Shown here: positions 1 through 7,334 of the stretch, in pieces | Layout: every line of letters begins with the position of its first letter | Position numbering within the stretch: the first letter of the stretch is position 1 | Assembly (NCBI RefSeq): GCF_024919295.1 | Contig: NZ_JANWTC010000001.1 | Coordinates: 124,001-188,000 of the forward strand | Reading direction: 5' to 3' | Length of the DNA stretch: 64,000 bases | Origin: Corynebacterium lemuris | Lineage (GTDB): Bacteria; Actinomycetota; Actinomycetes; Mycobacteriales; Mycobacteriaceae | Notes under the pieces: model-generated | What the model saw: the letters and a program-made list of their open reading frames with translations, nothing else | Databases searched by the model: none | Told to the model about the DNA's origin: nothing | Made by a program: the position numbers and the translations under genes

Positions 1-1691
1 TCGAGGACCTCACGTTGGGCCGCCCAGTCGGTGGCCCAGGGCACGGTGAGCTCATAGCTCTGGCCGGTGTAGCGGGCGTCGACAAGCAGGGCGGCCCCGA
101 AATCGGTGGTGCCCATCTCCTCGGCGGCGCGCTCCCGCAGATCCCGGAAGGCCTCTTCGAAGCCGGCGAAACCGGTGGCCGCATCCGCCTGGACCGGCGC
201 GGCGAAATCGTGGCGGACCGGGGCGTCGAGCATGCCCACGGCCGAGGCGATGCCCGGTAGCGGCGGGATGACGGCGGATTCCATGCCCAGCTCATGGACC
301 AGATCCGCCCCGTGGAGGGGGCCGGCGCCGCCGAAGGCCATGAGGTGGCAGGAGCGGACGTCGATGCCGCGTTCCACGCTCACCCGGCGGATGCCACGCG
401 CCATGGTCGCGGCGATGACACGCAGGATGCCCTCGGCGCATTCCTCCGGACCCAGGCCCAGCTCAGCACCGAATTCCGTCATGCGGGAATATGCGGCTTT
501 CCGGTCGAGGGTGAAGCGCCCGCCGAGCAGCCCGGTACCCAGACGGCCGAGCACGAGGTGGGCATCGGTGACCGTCAGGTCCGCACCACCCCGGCCGTAG
601 GCGATGGGTCCGGGTTCCGCCCCGGCGCTGTGCGGGCCGACGCGCAGGCCACCGCCGGAATCCCGCCAGGCGATGGAACCGCCGCCGGCACCGATGGTGT
701 GGACGTCCACGCTGGGCAGGCGCAGCGGCATGGAGTCGATCTCCCCGGCGGTGGTCTCATCGGGTTCCCCGGCGCGGATGAGCGCGATGTCGGTGCTGGT
801 GCCGCCGATGTCGAAGCTGACGACTTTGTCCAGGCCCAGGTGGCGGGCCCAGTTCGCGGCGCCGACCACCCCGCCGGCCAGGCCAGAGAGGACGGTGCGG
901 GCGCTGTGGGTGCTGGCGGTCGCGGGGTTGAGCAGCCCGCCGTTGGACTGCATGACCCACAGCCGGGAGGGTACGCCGATCTCCGTGACACTCTCGACGA
1001 GTCGGCCCATGTAGCCGGCCATTTTCGGTTGGACGTAGGCGTTGACCGCGGCGGTGGAGGTGCGGTCGTATTCGCGCATCTCCGAGGTGATGGATGTCGC
1101 GGCGGTGATCAGCGGCGCAGCACCGAGCTCGCGCAGACGGGCCACGGCGAGCTGTTCGTGGGTGTCGTTGCGGTAGGCGTTGAGGAAGGAGACGACGAGG
1201 GCGTCGAGCTGCATTTCTCGCAGGGCGGGAACCAGGGCGTCGAGGTCCCCGGGCTGCAGCGGCGTGAGCACCTGGCCGAAGGCGTCCATCCGCTCGTCGA
1301 TCTCCACGATGCGTTCCTCCGGGATCAGCGGTGGTACGCGGTGGACGCGGTTGTCGTAGAGCGAGGGGCGGGCCTGGTGGCCGATGGCGAGCACGTCGCG
1401 GAAACCGCGGGTGGTCAGCAGGCCGATGCGTGCGCCGTCGCGGGTGAGGACGGTGTTGGTGGCCACGGTCGTGCCGTGCACGAGACGGGTGATGTCGGCG
1501 GCCGTACCACCCTGCTGTTCCAGGGCGCCGGTGATACCGGTGATGACGGCGTCATCAGGTGCGGCGGGTGTCGAGGGCACCTTCCAGACGCTCAGGCTGC
1601 CGTCCGCCCGGCGGACACCGATGTCGGTGAAGGTGCCGCCGGTGTCCACCGCAACCTGCAGTTCCTCGCGGTGGTTGTCGTGGGTGTGCAC
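1..1691 (-). CDS. hyuA: Hydantoinase/oxoprolinase subunit A (HyuA-like), 3' end outside window
   Basis: Reads from a GTG at 1691 with AAGGAG nine bases upstream and stays open to the window edge (about 563 codons seen; the family is usually near 680-700). The N-terminus has the ASKHA-type phosphate loop DTGGTFTD (about residues 16-23), followed by HGTTVATNTVL and a second loop FDIGGTSTD, the order typical of N-methylhydantoinase A/5-oxoprolinase A. Family members hydrolyse cyclic amides (hydantoins, 5-oxoproline) with ATP, normally with a HyuB subunit, which would be expected beyond the left edge. The substrate cannot be told from sequence. It is divergent from the hydrolase at 1786. Family is clear; the specific reaction is not. 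Confidence 0.88.
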   Translation of the reverse strand, partial: MHTHDNHREELQVAVDTGGTFTDIGVRRADGSLSVWKVPSTPAAPDDAVITGITGALEQQGGTAADITRLVHGTTVATNTVLTRDGARIGLLTTRGFRDVLAIGHQARPSLYDNRVHRVPPLIPEERIVEIDERMDAFGQVLTPLQPGDLDALVPALREMQLDALVVSFLNAYRNDTHEQLAVARLRELGAAPLITAATSITSEMREYDRTSTAAVNAYVQPKMAGYMGRLVESVTEIGVPSRLWVMQSNGGLLNPATASTHSARTVLSGLAGGVVGAANWARHLGLDKVVSFDIGGTSTDIALIRAGEPDETTAGEIDSMPLRLPSVDVHTIGAGGGSIAWRDSGGGLRVGPHSAGAEPGPIAYGRGGADLTVTDAHLVLGRLGTGLLGGRFTLDRKAAYSRMTEFGAELGLGPEECAEGILRVIAATMARGIRRVSVERGIDVRSCHLMAFGGAGPLHGADLVHELGMESAVIPPLPGIASAVGMLDAPVRHDFAAPVQADAATGFAGFEEAFRDLRERAAEEMGTTDFGAALLVDARYTGQSYELTVPWATDWAAQREVL

Positions 1692-1785
1692 GTGGGATTC
1701 ACTCCTTGAGATTTGTGGTCCCCTCCACTCTCCCGCACCTGCGACCTTCCGCGCAGCTTATCCGCGCCCGCGTTATCGTTGCCGC

Positions 1786-2490
1786 ATGAACCTCGAGCGT
1801 CGGCCGATCCTGTTCATCGGCGGCAGCGGATTGTCCGGCTGGATCTGGGAGGACGTGCGCGCCCGGCTGGGTGCGCATCCCGGGGACGGTGTCACCGCCC
1901 GGCCTGCCACCGGCACCCGCGCCAGCCTGCGCGATTATGCGGCGGCGGCCCTCGACTCCGCCCCGGGCGGAGAGTTCACGGTGGTGGCGCATTCCTCCGG
2001 TGGGGTGATCGCCGCAGAGCTCGCCCGCCGGGCCCCGGAGCGGGTGGCCGCGCTTCTGGCCGTCAGTGCTGTCATCCCCGCCCCGGGCCGCTCCTTCATT
2101 GAGACGCTGCCCGCCCCCAACCGGTGGCTCCTCGGTCTCGTGATGAGCCTGACCAGCACCCGCCCGCCCGCATCCTCGATCCGCCGGGGCCTGGCCTACG
2201 GTTTGAACGAGGAACTCGCCGGGCGGATCATCAGCGGTTTCGTCCCCGAATCCCGACATCTCTACCGGGACCGGGTCGGTGCCGGAACGTGGGCTGGTCG
2301 GTGCGGCTATGTGCTGACCACCCGGGACCGGGAACTTCCCTTCGCGGTCCAACGGAAGTCGGCGCAGACCCTCGGCGCGGAATGGACCCGGGAAATAGCC
2401 ACCGGTCATCTGCCGATGCTCGAGGACCCGCGGGCGCTCACCGCAGCCATCACCGATTTCCTGGCGGAAGAGGATCAGACCCGCCGGTAA
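1786..2490 (+). CDS. Alpha/beta hydrolase (small esterase-like)
   Basis: A 234-aa single-domain alpha/beta hydrolase. The nucleophile elbow is VAHSSGG with Ser70, and the C-terminal GHLPMLEDP supplies the expected catalytic His (about residue 208). An N-terminal LFIGGSGLSGW loop fits the oxyanion-hole region. The ATG at 1786 is chosen because the protein then begins directly before the first beta strand; upstream in-frame codons lack family character. It overlaps the 3' end of the convergent cupin gene by 16 bp. It could serve the hydantoinase or the neighbouring catabolic operon, but substrate is unknown. Confidence 0.8.
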   Translation: MNLERRPILFIGGSGLSGWIWEDVRARLGAHPGDGVTARPATGTRASLRDYAAAALDSAPGGEFTVVAHSSGGVIAAELARRAPERVAALLAVSAVIPAPGRSFIETLPAPNRWLLGLVMSLTSTRPPASSIRRGLAYGLNEELAGRIISGFVPESRHLYRDRVGAGTWAGRCGYVLTTRDRELPFAVQRKSAQTLGAEWTREIATGHLPMLEDPRALTAAITDFLAEEDQTRR

Positions 2491-2885
2491 CCGGCCAGGC
2501 TGTCATCGGCGACGTCCGGGAGGTTGACCACGAGGTTGTCCGGGGTGCGCGCGGTCATCCACACCAGTTCCTCGGTGGTGCTCATGTTCGCCTCCACGTG
2601 GGGGAGATGCGGTGGCACGAAGACCCAGTCGCCTTCCTTCATGTCGACGTACTCGGAGTAGTTCTCCCCGAAGTAGATGCGGCCGTGGCCCTTGATCACC
2701 CGCCCGCCGGTCTCGCATTCGGCGTGGTGGTGGGGCAGGGAGCGGTGGCCGGGGGCGTTGCGGACCTCGCCGAACCAGATCTTCGTGGCGCCCGTGTTCT
2801 GCGGGCTGACACCGGAGACGCGGATGCAGTCGCCGGACTGGGTGGTGTTGGTGTCCTCGGTACCCGAGGGGGTGACCTTGATCAT
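2475..2885 (-). CDS. Single-domain cupin protein
   Basis: A 136-aa protein with both cupin motifs: a HHH-x-E cluster (His52-54, Glu56) after a short beta stretch, and a second motif ending PPHLPHVEAN with His96. These residues form a metal site in cupins, which include isomerases, dioxygenases and lyases acting on small acids. The ATG at 2885 has GAGGAA upstream. It is the last gene of the minus-strand operon starting at 5331, 11 bp after the NIPSNAP gene. The context suggests processing or binding of a small organic acid. The reaction is not identifiable. Confidence 0.82.
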   Translation of the reverse strand: MIKVTPSGTEDTNTTQSGDCIRVSGVSPQNTGATKIWFGEVRNAPGHRSLPHHHAECETGGRVIKGHGRIYFGENYSEYVDMKEGDWVFVPPHLPHVEANMSTTEELVWMTARTPDNLVVNLPDVADDSLAGYRRV

Positions 2886-2896
2886 GGGGGATTCCT

Positions 2897-3238
2897 CTAG
2901 TTGTTTCCGATGGGGGAGAAGGAGGTCGGGTACATGATCCGGTTCTCCATCGTCATGATCATGGGGCGGATCTTCTCCAGGCAGCCCTGCCACTGTTCGT
3001 TGGCGGCCAGTTCCGCCCGGCGGCGCCGGCGGTCCTCCATGTCGGAGTAGCGCCACAGGTGCACGAGCTGGTTCTGGGTGCCCAGTTCAGTGACGAAGTA
3101 GCCGAGGAAACCGCCGAGGATGGGTTTCTGCACGGACAGACCCTCCCGCTCGTAGATCTCCAGGTACTCGTCGATCTTCGCGCCCGTCTGGAGGACGTAG
3201 ATCCGCTCCTCGATGATGCAGTCGTAGTTCAGTGCCAT
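2897..3238 (-). CDS. NIPSNAP family protein
   Basis: A 113-aa ferredoxin-like dimeric alpha/beta barrel protein. The pattern I-EERIYVLQTGAK-DEYLEIYEREG near the N-terminus and LVHLWRYSDMEDR in the middle is characteristic of NIPSNAP. Members often sit in catabolic operons for aromatic or sugar-like acids, but their chemistry is mostly undefined. The stop codon abuts the start region of the cupin, and the ATG lies directly at the end of the permease gene (no gap), so translation is probably coupled. Confidence 0.82.
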   Translation of the reverse strand: MALNYDCIIEERIYVLQTGAKIDEYLEIYEREGLSVQKPILGGFLGYFVTELGTQNQLVHLWRYSDMEDRRRRRAELAANEQWQGCLEKIRPMIMTMENRIMYPTSFSPIGNN

Positions 3239-4288
3239 CTAGTTTTCTCCGATTCCGCTGGTGGCCGGTTCTTTCTTCCGGTGGATGCGGTCCTCGTAGA
3301 AGGCCTCCTCGTTCTCCGGGGACACACCACGGCTGCGCTGCCATTTCGCCACGGCACTGACCAGGAAGGGCACGATCAGGGCGGTGACCACCACCGATGC
3401 CGCCACCTGCGTGGTGGCCACATCCAGGACAGCCGCGTAGCTGGGATCAGCTGCCGCCACCGCCACGGGGGTGGCGATGGCGTTGCCGGCGGTGGTTGCC
3501 TCACAGGCGCCGCCGACGACGTTGCGGGTCGGTTTCGGGTGGCGGCGCAGCACGTGCCACAGGTAGAGGGACAGCATGGCCATGCCACCGGAGAGGATGA
3601 TGGTGAACAGACCCAGGACCAGTCCCGGTGCGCCGGAGGTGAAGATCACCTGGAAGTCGATGCCTGTACCCAGGGCGAAGGCGGCGAAGGGGATGATCAG
3701 TCTCTCGCCGGGCCCGAGGAAGTTCCGGGCGATCTCGCTGGTGTTGCCCAGGATCATGCCGAAGAGGATGGGGAAGATCACGGCGACCAATGCCATCAGC
3801 GGGAAATCCGCCAGTCCCGCCACGCCGAGGGCGATGAGGGTGAGGAAGGGTCCGTCGTTGAGCGAGAGGACAGAGACAGCGCCTTTGTCGGTCTTGTTGC
3901 CGAACTCGCCGGTCAGCGCGACGTACAGAGCGCCGTTGGAGTTGGACATGGCGGCGATGACCGCCAACGGGACCAACCCCATGAAGGAGCCGTCCGGGGT
4001 GAGGAAAGCAATCGCGAGGCCGACGGCCAGGGCCGCGGTGTATTTGCCGATGAGCATCACCGCGCCCTTCTCCAGTGCGGTGACCGCGGACTTGAACTGG
4101 ATCTGGGAGCCCATACACACGAAGAACAGGGCGATGAGGACTACCGCGCCGTCCTTGAACAGAGCGGTGGTGAAACTGCCGATCTCCAGGGCCTGTGGGA
4201 AGACGGTGTTGAAGATCGCCCCGAGGAAGAGGGGGACGATCATGAGGGCGCCGGGGATCCTGCCTATGGCGCGGAGGACGTTATCCAT
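3239..4288 (-). CDS. KdgT-type 2-keto-3-deoxygluconate permease family transporter
   Basis: A 349-aa integral membrane protein with about ten hydrophobic segments and the KdgT signatures IGRIPGALMIVPLFLGA at the N-terminus, MSNSNGALY in the middle and a GNAIATPVAVAAADP stretch near residues 270-285. Characterised KdgT proteins are proton symporters for 2-keto-3-deoxygluconate; related carriers may take other keto- or hydroxy-acids. The C-terminal 40 residues are charged and cytosolic. It lies between the AroQ-like pair and the NIPSNAP/cupin genes, so it probably imports the pathway's substrate. Confidence 0.85.
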   Translation of the reverse strand: MDNVLRAIGRIPGALMIVPLFLGAIFNTVFPQALEIGSFTTALFKDGAVVLIALFFVCMGSQIQFKSAVTALEKGAVMLIGKYTAALAVGLAIAFLTPDGSFMGLVPLAVIAAMSNSNGALYVALTGEFGNKTDKGAVSVLSLNDGPFLTLIALGVAGLADFPLMALVAVIFPILFGMILGNTSEIARNFLGPGERLIIPFAAFALGTGIDFQVIFTSGAPGLVLGLFTIILSGGMAMLSLYLWHVLRRHPKPTRNVVGGACEATTAGNAIATPVAVAAADPSYAAVLDVATTQVAASVVVTALIVPFLVSAVAKWQRSRGVSPENEEAFYEDRIHRKKEPATSGIGEN

Positions 4289-4301
4289 GATGGTTTTTCC
4301 T

Positions 4302-4814
4302 TCAGGAGGAGGTGAGGTGCTGCTCGTCGAGGTACAGGGTCAGTCCCACCAGGGAGGAGAGGTAGCTCTGGTGGCGCAGACCCATCACCAGGCTCTGCGC
4401 CTGGCTGGTCAGCCCGGATTCCAGCCGGATGTGCGGGGAGGACTGGGCGAAGTGGCGGACGGTGTTGGCGAAGTGGGTCTCGGCATAGGGTTTGCCGGAC
4501 ATCTCGAAGGCCTGGCGCATCCCCTCGGCGTAAGTCTGCAGGCCGGCCGGATTGACCATCCAGCCGTCCACCTCGTCGGCATGCTCGTGGATCCAGTCGA
4601 TGATCTCGCCGTCCTGGTTGGAGACCAGGGAGATGATCTTCACACCGAGGCGTTCACCCCAGCTGCGGTTCATCCCGTCCAGCTCGGCCCAGGAGATGGA
4701 GCCGTACTTGCTGGGGTCGCGCTTGCCCAGTTGGGACATGTTCGGTCCGTCGATGATGCCGATGGTCCATTCGCGGTCAGTGAGGCGGATGGCGCCGCCG
4801 TTCCAATTACGCAT
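4302..4814 (-). CDS. AroQ-fold (type II dehydroquinase-like) protein, second paralogue
   Basis: A 170-aa protein with the type II 3-dehydroquinate dehydratase outline: DGPN (22-25), LGKRDPSKYG (29-38, retaining the Arg and Tyr of the lid loop), SNQDGEIIDWIHEH (65-78), VNPAGLQTYA (87-96) and ETHFAN (112-117). In dehydroquinases the third block reads GLTHTS, whose His is a catalytic acid; here that position is Thr. Standard dehydroquinase activity is therefore doubtful. The ATG at 4814 overlaps the stop of the upstream paralogue by 8 nt. The two proteins may form a hetero-oligomer. Confidence 0.8.
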   Translation of the reverse strand: MRNWNGGAIRLTDREWTIGIIDGPNMSQLGKRDPSKYGSISWAELDGMNRSWGERLGVKIISLVSNQDGEIIDWIHEHADEVDGWMVNPAGLQTYAEGMRQAFEMSGKPYAETHFANTVRHFAQSSPHIRLESGLTSQAQSLVMGLRHQSYLSSLVGLTLYLDEQHLTSS

Positions 4815-5331
4815 CGGTGCCCTCCCCGGTGGCCTGGGCGGCGCGCTCGTCGAGAAGATCGACCAGGCCGATGAGGGCTGCGGTGTAAGAGTGCTGGCCG
4901 AAGCCGGAGACCACACCGGTGGCCGAGGCGGTGATCTTCGATTCGAGGCGGATGTGCGGGGAGACGCGGGCGAAGTGCTTGACCGTGTTGAAGAAGTGGA
5001 CCTCGACGTAGGGCTTGCGGGTCTCCTCCAGCGCGTGGCGCAGTCCCTCGCTGTAGGAGGTGAGGCTGCCCGGGTTGACGATGATGCCGTCGACGTCGCC
5101 GGCGTTGGCGTGGAGCCACTCGAGGAGCTTGCCCTCGTAGTTGGAGGCGAAGTGGATGATCTCCACCTCGAGGAGGCCGCCGACCTTGTTGACCAGGTGG
5201 TCTAGTTCGTCCCAGCTGCCCAGCGTGTGGTCGCGGTGACCGCGTTCGCGGCCGATGTTGGCGATGTTGGGGCCGTCGAGGACGGCGATGCGCCACTTGG
5301 CGGCCGGGTTGTTCTTGTCGATTCGGGACAT
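4807..5331 (-). CDS. AroQ-fold (type II dehydroquinase-like) protein, first paralogue
   Basis: A 174-aa paralogue of the next gene and the first gene of the operon. It has DGPN (19-22), SNYEGKLLEWLH (63-74), VNPGSLTSYS (85-94) and VEVHFFN (109-115). The lid loop reads IGRERGHRDHTLG, three residues longer than in AroQ and without the catalytic Tyr; the GLTHTS histidine is Ser. Both key residues of the known enzyme are thus gone. The ATG at 5331 has GGAGG about ten bases upstream, the better of the possible starts. The IclR gene at 5450 is divergent, with 118 bp between. The fold assignment is firm, the reaction unknown. Confidence 0.8.
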   Translation of the reverse strand: MSRIDKNNPAAKWRIAVLDGPNIANIGRERGHRDHTLGSWDELDHLVNKVGGLLEVEIIHFASNYEGKLLEWLHANAGDVDGIIVNPGSLTSYSEGLRHALEETRKPYVEVHFFNTVKHFARVSPHIRLESKITASATGVVSGFGQHSYTAALIGLVDLLDERAAQATGEGTDA

Positions 5332-5357
5332 GGGGTGATCCTCCGGGGGATTCATTA

Positions 5358-5447
5358 TGTGAGCTGGATTACCTCTGGGGTGGCTCAATAATGGCACTTT
5401 CGGCAAAAAAGTGGGAACTTTAGATCTTTTTCCCGTTATGTGGGAAA
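5358..5447. promoter_or_regulatory. Divergent control region of the AroQ-like operon and iclR, with inverted repeats
   Basis: TTTCCC-N7-GGGAAA (5429-5447) is a perfect inverted repeat just ahead of the preferred iclR start at 5450. A second GGGAA (5413-5417) pairs with the same TTCCC arm, giving alternating half-sites. This suits an IclR-type operator that could control both directions. A weak GlxR/CRP-like match (TGTGA...TTACC, 5358-5373) lies nearer the AroQ-like gene. All of this is pattern-based. Confidence 0.45.
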
Positions 5448-5449
5448 CT

Positions 5450-6229
5450 ATGGGGGTGGCAAAAAATCTCACCTCCGTGACCAATGCAGTCCGCATCCTT
5501 CGCCTCCTTGGCGCCCGCGAGGGCCGCCTCGGTGTATCCGACATCGCCGAGAAGCTGAATCTGAGCACGTCAACCACCCACCGCGTGCTCTCGACCCTGC
5601 ACACCGGCGGACTCGTGGAACGCCGGAACTCACCCATCCGCTACGGCCTGGCCCCGGGGGTGGCCATCTCCCCCGACCGGGATGAGGGCGAGCGGCTGGC
5701 AGAGCTGGCGACGCCGGTGATGACCCGGCTTAAGGACGTAGTGAATTCGACTATCCACATCCTCTTCATGGCCGGCGACCACCTGGAGTTCCTCGCCGCC
5801 GTCGAATCGGACGCCATGATGCGGGTGACCTCCCGCCTGGGCAGGCAGGTGCCCGCACATCTGGGTGCCGCAGGTAAGGTGCTCCTGGCGCTGGGGGCCA
5901 CGGACGTGGGGGAGCGACTGTGCCGGGAGGAGACGCTCTACAGCCCCACCGGCCGAGGTCCCCAGACCGGTGCGGAGTTGCGCGAGGAGCTGGATCTGGT
6001 GCGTCGGCTCGGCTACGGGCGCAACCTCTCCGAATCAGAGATCGGGATGTACTCGATCGCCCTGCCGCTGCGCGGCTACGACGGCAGGGTCACCTACTCG
6101 CTGACCATCGCCGGCCCGATGTCCATCGCGGAACCGGCGCCCGATGGTGAGCTCTCCGAAGTGGAGCAGCACTACCTGGAGAACCTGCAGGCCGCCGCCG
6201 ATGAGATTGAGGCGCTGCTCGGCCTCTGA
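5450..6229 (+). CDS. IclR family transcriptional regulator
   Basis: A 259-aa regulator. The N-terminal winged HTH includes LGVSDIAEKLNLSTSTTHRVLSTLHTGGL, and the C-terminal effector domain contains the IclR pattern around HLGAAGKVLLA and a final SIALPLRGYDG region. The start could be ATG 5438 or 5450 or GTG 5411; 5450 is preferred since the inverted repeat at 5429-5447 would otherwise lie inside the coding region. It is divergent from the AroQ-like operon and is the obvious candidate for its regulator, responding to an aromatic or sugar-acid ligand. Confidence 0.88.
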   Translation: MGVAKNLTSVTNAVRILRLLGAREGRLGVSDIAEKLNLSTSTTHRVLSTLHTGGLVERRNSPIRYGLAPGVAISPDRDEGERLAELATPVMTRLKDVVNSTIHILFMAGDHLEFLAAVESDAMMRVTSRLGRQVPAHLGAAGKVLLALGATDVGERLCREETLYSPTGRGPQTGAELREELDLVRRLGYGRNLSESEIGMYSIALPLRGYDGRVTYSLTIAGPMSIAEPAPDGELSEVEQHYLENLQAAADEIEALLGL

Positions 6230-6240
6230 GCGTGGCGGGG

Positions 6241-6456
6241 CTACTGTGCTCCGTTGATCTGGAGATAGTGGTCGATGAACGGGGTGAAGGAGGTCCACAC
6301 CTCCGCACTCATCCTCGCCGGCTCCGTCAGAGCATTTCCGCCCATCCCGCCGATGAGACCGGTGACAAGAAAAATGGTGATCGGCAGCGCGGAGAGTTGG
6401 GCGGCCCCTTCGAAGAGGAAGGAGTAGATGTCGGGCGGAATAAGATTCAGGTCCAT
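6241..6456 (-). CDS. Small hydrophobic peptide, 71 aa
   Basis: A 71-aa ORF with a good ribosome site (GAAGGAA about nine bases before ATG 6456). It has no signal peptide; one hydrophobic stretch (about residues 20-42, PITIFLVTGLIGGMGG) is followed by an amphipathic tail. Size, the MDLNL start and lack of signal peptide recall the short channel peptides of corynebacterial outer membranes (PorH/PorA class), but I see no firm homology. It is convergent with iclR and sits alone. Whether it is translated is unproven. Confidence 0.5.
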   Translation of the reverse strand: MDLNLIPPDIYSFLFEGAAQLSALPITIFLVTGLIGGMGGNALTEPARMSAEVWTSFTPFIDHYLQINGAQ

Positions 6457-6643
6457 GGGGGAATTCCTTCAGCGGCGGCGGGGTGGGGTGCACCGGGGAT
6501 GCTAGTGGAGTGGCGGCCTCCCGGCAGGGCCACGGCCCCGACGAAGCGGTGGAAAAGAACGTAGCGTGGATCACCAGGACGGTTCTGCATGGGCCCGTCC
6601 CGGAGGAACCGTCACATCCACACAATCTCCAGGAGTGATAACC

Positions 6644-7201
6644 ATGACCCGTATCGCCATCGTCGTCGGCAGCACCCGACCCAACCGCAACGCCCGTGAC
6701 GTCGCCGAGTGGGTGCACCAGAACGCACCCCAGGGCGGGGATGCTGAATATGAACTCGTCGACATCGCCGACTTCAACCTGCCGCTTCTCGACGAACCCA
6801 TGCCGCCGGCCATGGGGCAGTACGAGAACGAGCACACGAAGGTCTGGGCTGAGAAGGTCGCCTCCTTCGACGGCTACATCTTCGTCACCCCCGAGTACAA
6901 CCACTCCGTGCCCGCCGCCCTGAAGAACGCCGTGGACTACCTCTACGCCGAGTGGAACAACAAGGCCATCGGTTTCGTCAGCTACGGTTCTGCCGGCGGT
7001 ACCCGCGCGGTCGAGGCTTGGCGCCTGATCGCCGCCGAGCTGCAGATGGCTGACGTGCGTGCCCAGGTATTCCTGTCCTTCAGCACCGACTTCAACGGAA
7101 TGACGGAGTTCGCCCCCACTGACGGTGCGACCGGCGCCCTGCAGGGTGTGTTCGAGCAGGTTGCCGCCTGGGCGAAGGCGTTGGAGCCGCTGCGCGCCTG
7201 A
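6644..7201 (+). CDS. NADPH-dependent FMN reductase family protein
   Basis: A 185-aa flavodoxin-like reductase. The N-terminal GSTRPNRNARDVAEWV loop binds FMN phosphate, and VTPEYNHSVPAALKNAVDYL is the classical family signature; YGSAGGTRAVE follows. Such enzymes reduce FMN, quinones, azo dyes or chromate using NAD(P)H in the cytosol. The ATG at 6644 has AGGAG eight bases upstream, better than longer starts. It is monocistronic, followed by repeat copy A. Confidence 0.88.
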   Translation: MTRIAIVVGSTRPNRNARDVAEWVHQNAPQGGDAEYELVDIADFNLPLLDEPMPPAMGQYENEHTKVWAEKVASFDGYIFVTPEYNHSVPAALKNAVDYLYAEWNNKAIGFVSYGSAGGTRAVEAWRLIAAELQMADVRAQVFLSFSTDFNGMTEFAPTDGATGALQGVFEQVAAWAKALEPLRA

Positions 7202-7218
7202 GGGCTGCCGACGGACCT

Positions 7219-7307
7219 GCGCAATATCTGACGTCTCGGGGGTGGGGTCGCGCGCAAAAGCCCTGCTCAACGGCTCTCGCTTGACGTGTCAAGGTCAGAT
7301 ATTGCGC
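7219..7307 (-). repeat. 89-bp inverted-repeat element, copy A
   Basis: Termini GCGCAATATCTGAC and GTCAGATATTGCGC are perfect 14-bp inverted repeats. Next to one end is a 14-bp near-palindrome, CTTGACACGTCAAG in the orientation of copy B (one change from CTTGACGCGTCAAG in copies B and C). Length is identical to the other two copies (35705, 37780). It lies between the convergent ends of the FMN reductase and tetR genes, where it might also act as a terminator. No ORF inside and no transposase nearby. Confidence 0.88.
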
Positions 7308-7334
7308 GCCCCTCCACACCCCACCACACCTCCC

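Noticed and set aside
294..1709. A plus-strand 471-codon frame over hyuA
   Set aside because: Shadow of hyuA, which has all the family motifs on the minus strand.
4302..5331. The AroQ-like pair as ordinary shikimate-pathway dehydroquinases
   Set aside because: Missing catalytic residues, the duplication and a catabolic operon context argue against it, although the fold is the same.
7219..7307. Copy A as an intrinsic terminator only
   Set aside because: The two other copies have the same length and ends in different contexts, including a divergent intergenic region, so it is a dispersed element even if it can also end transcription.
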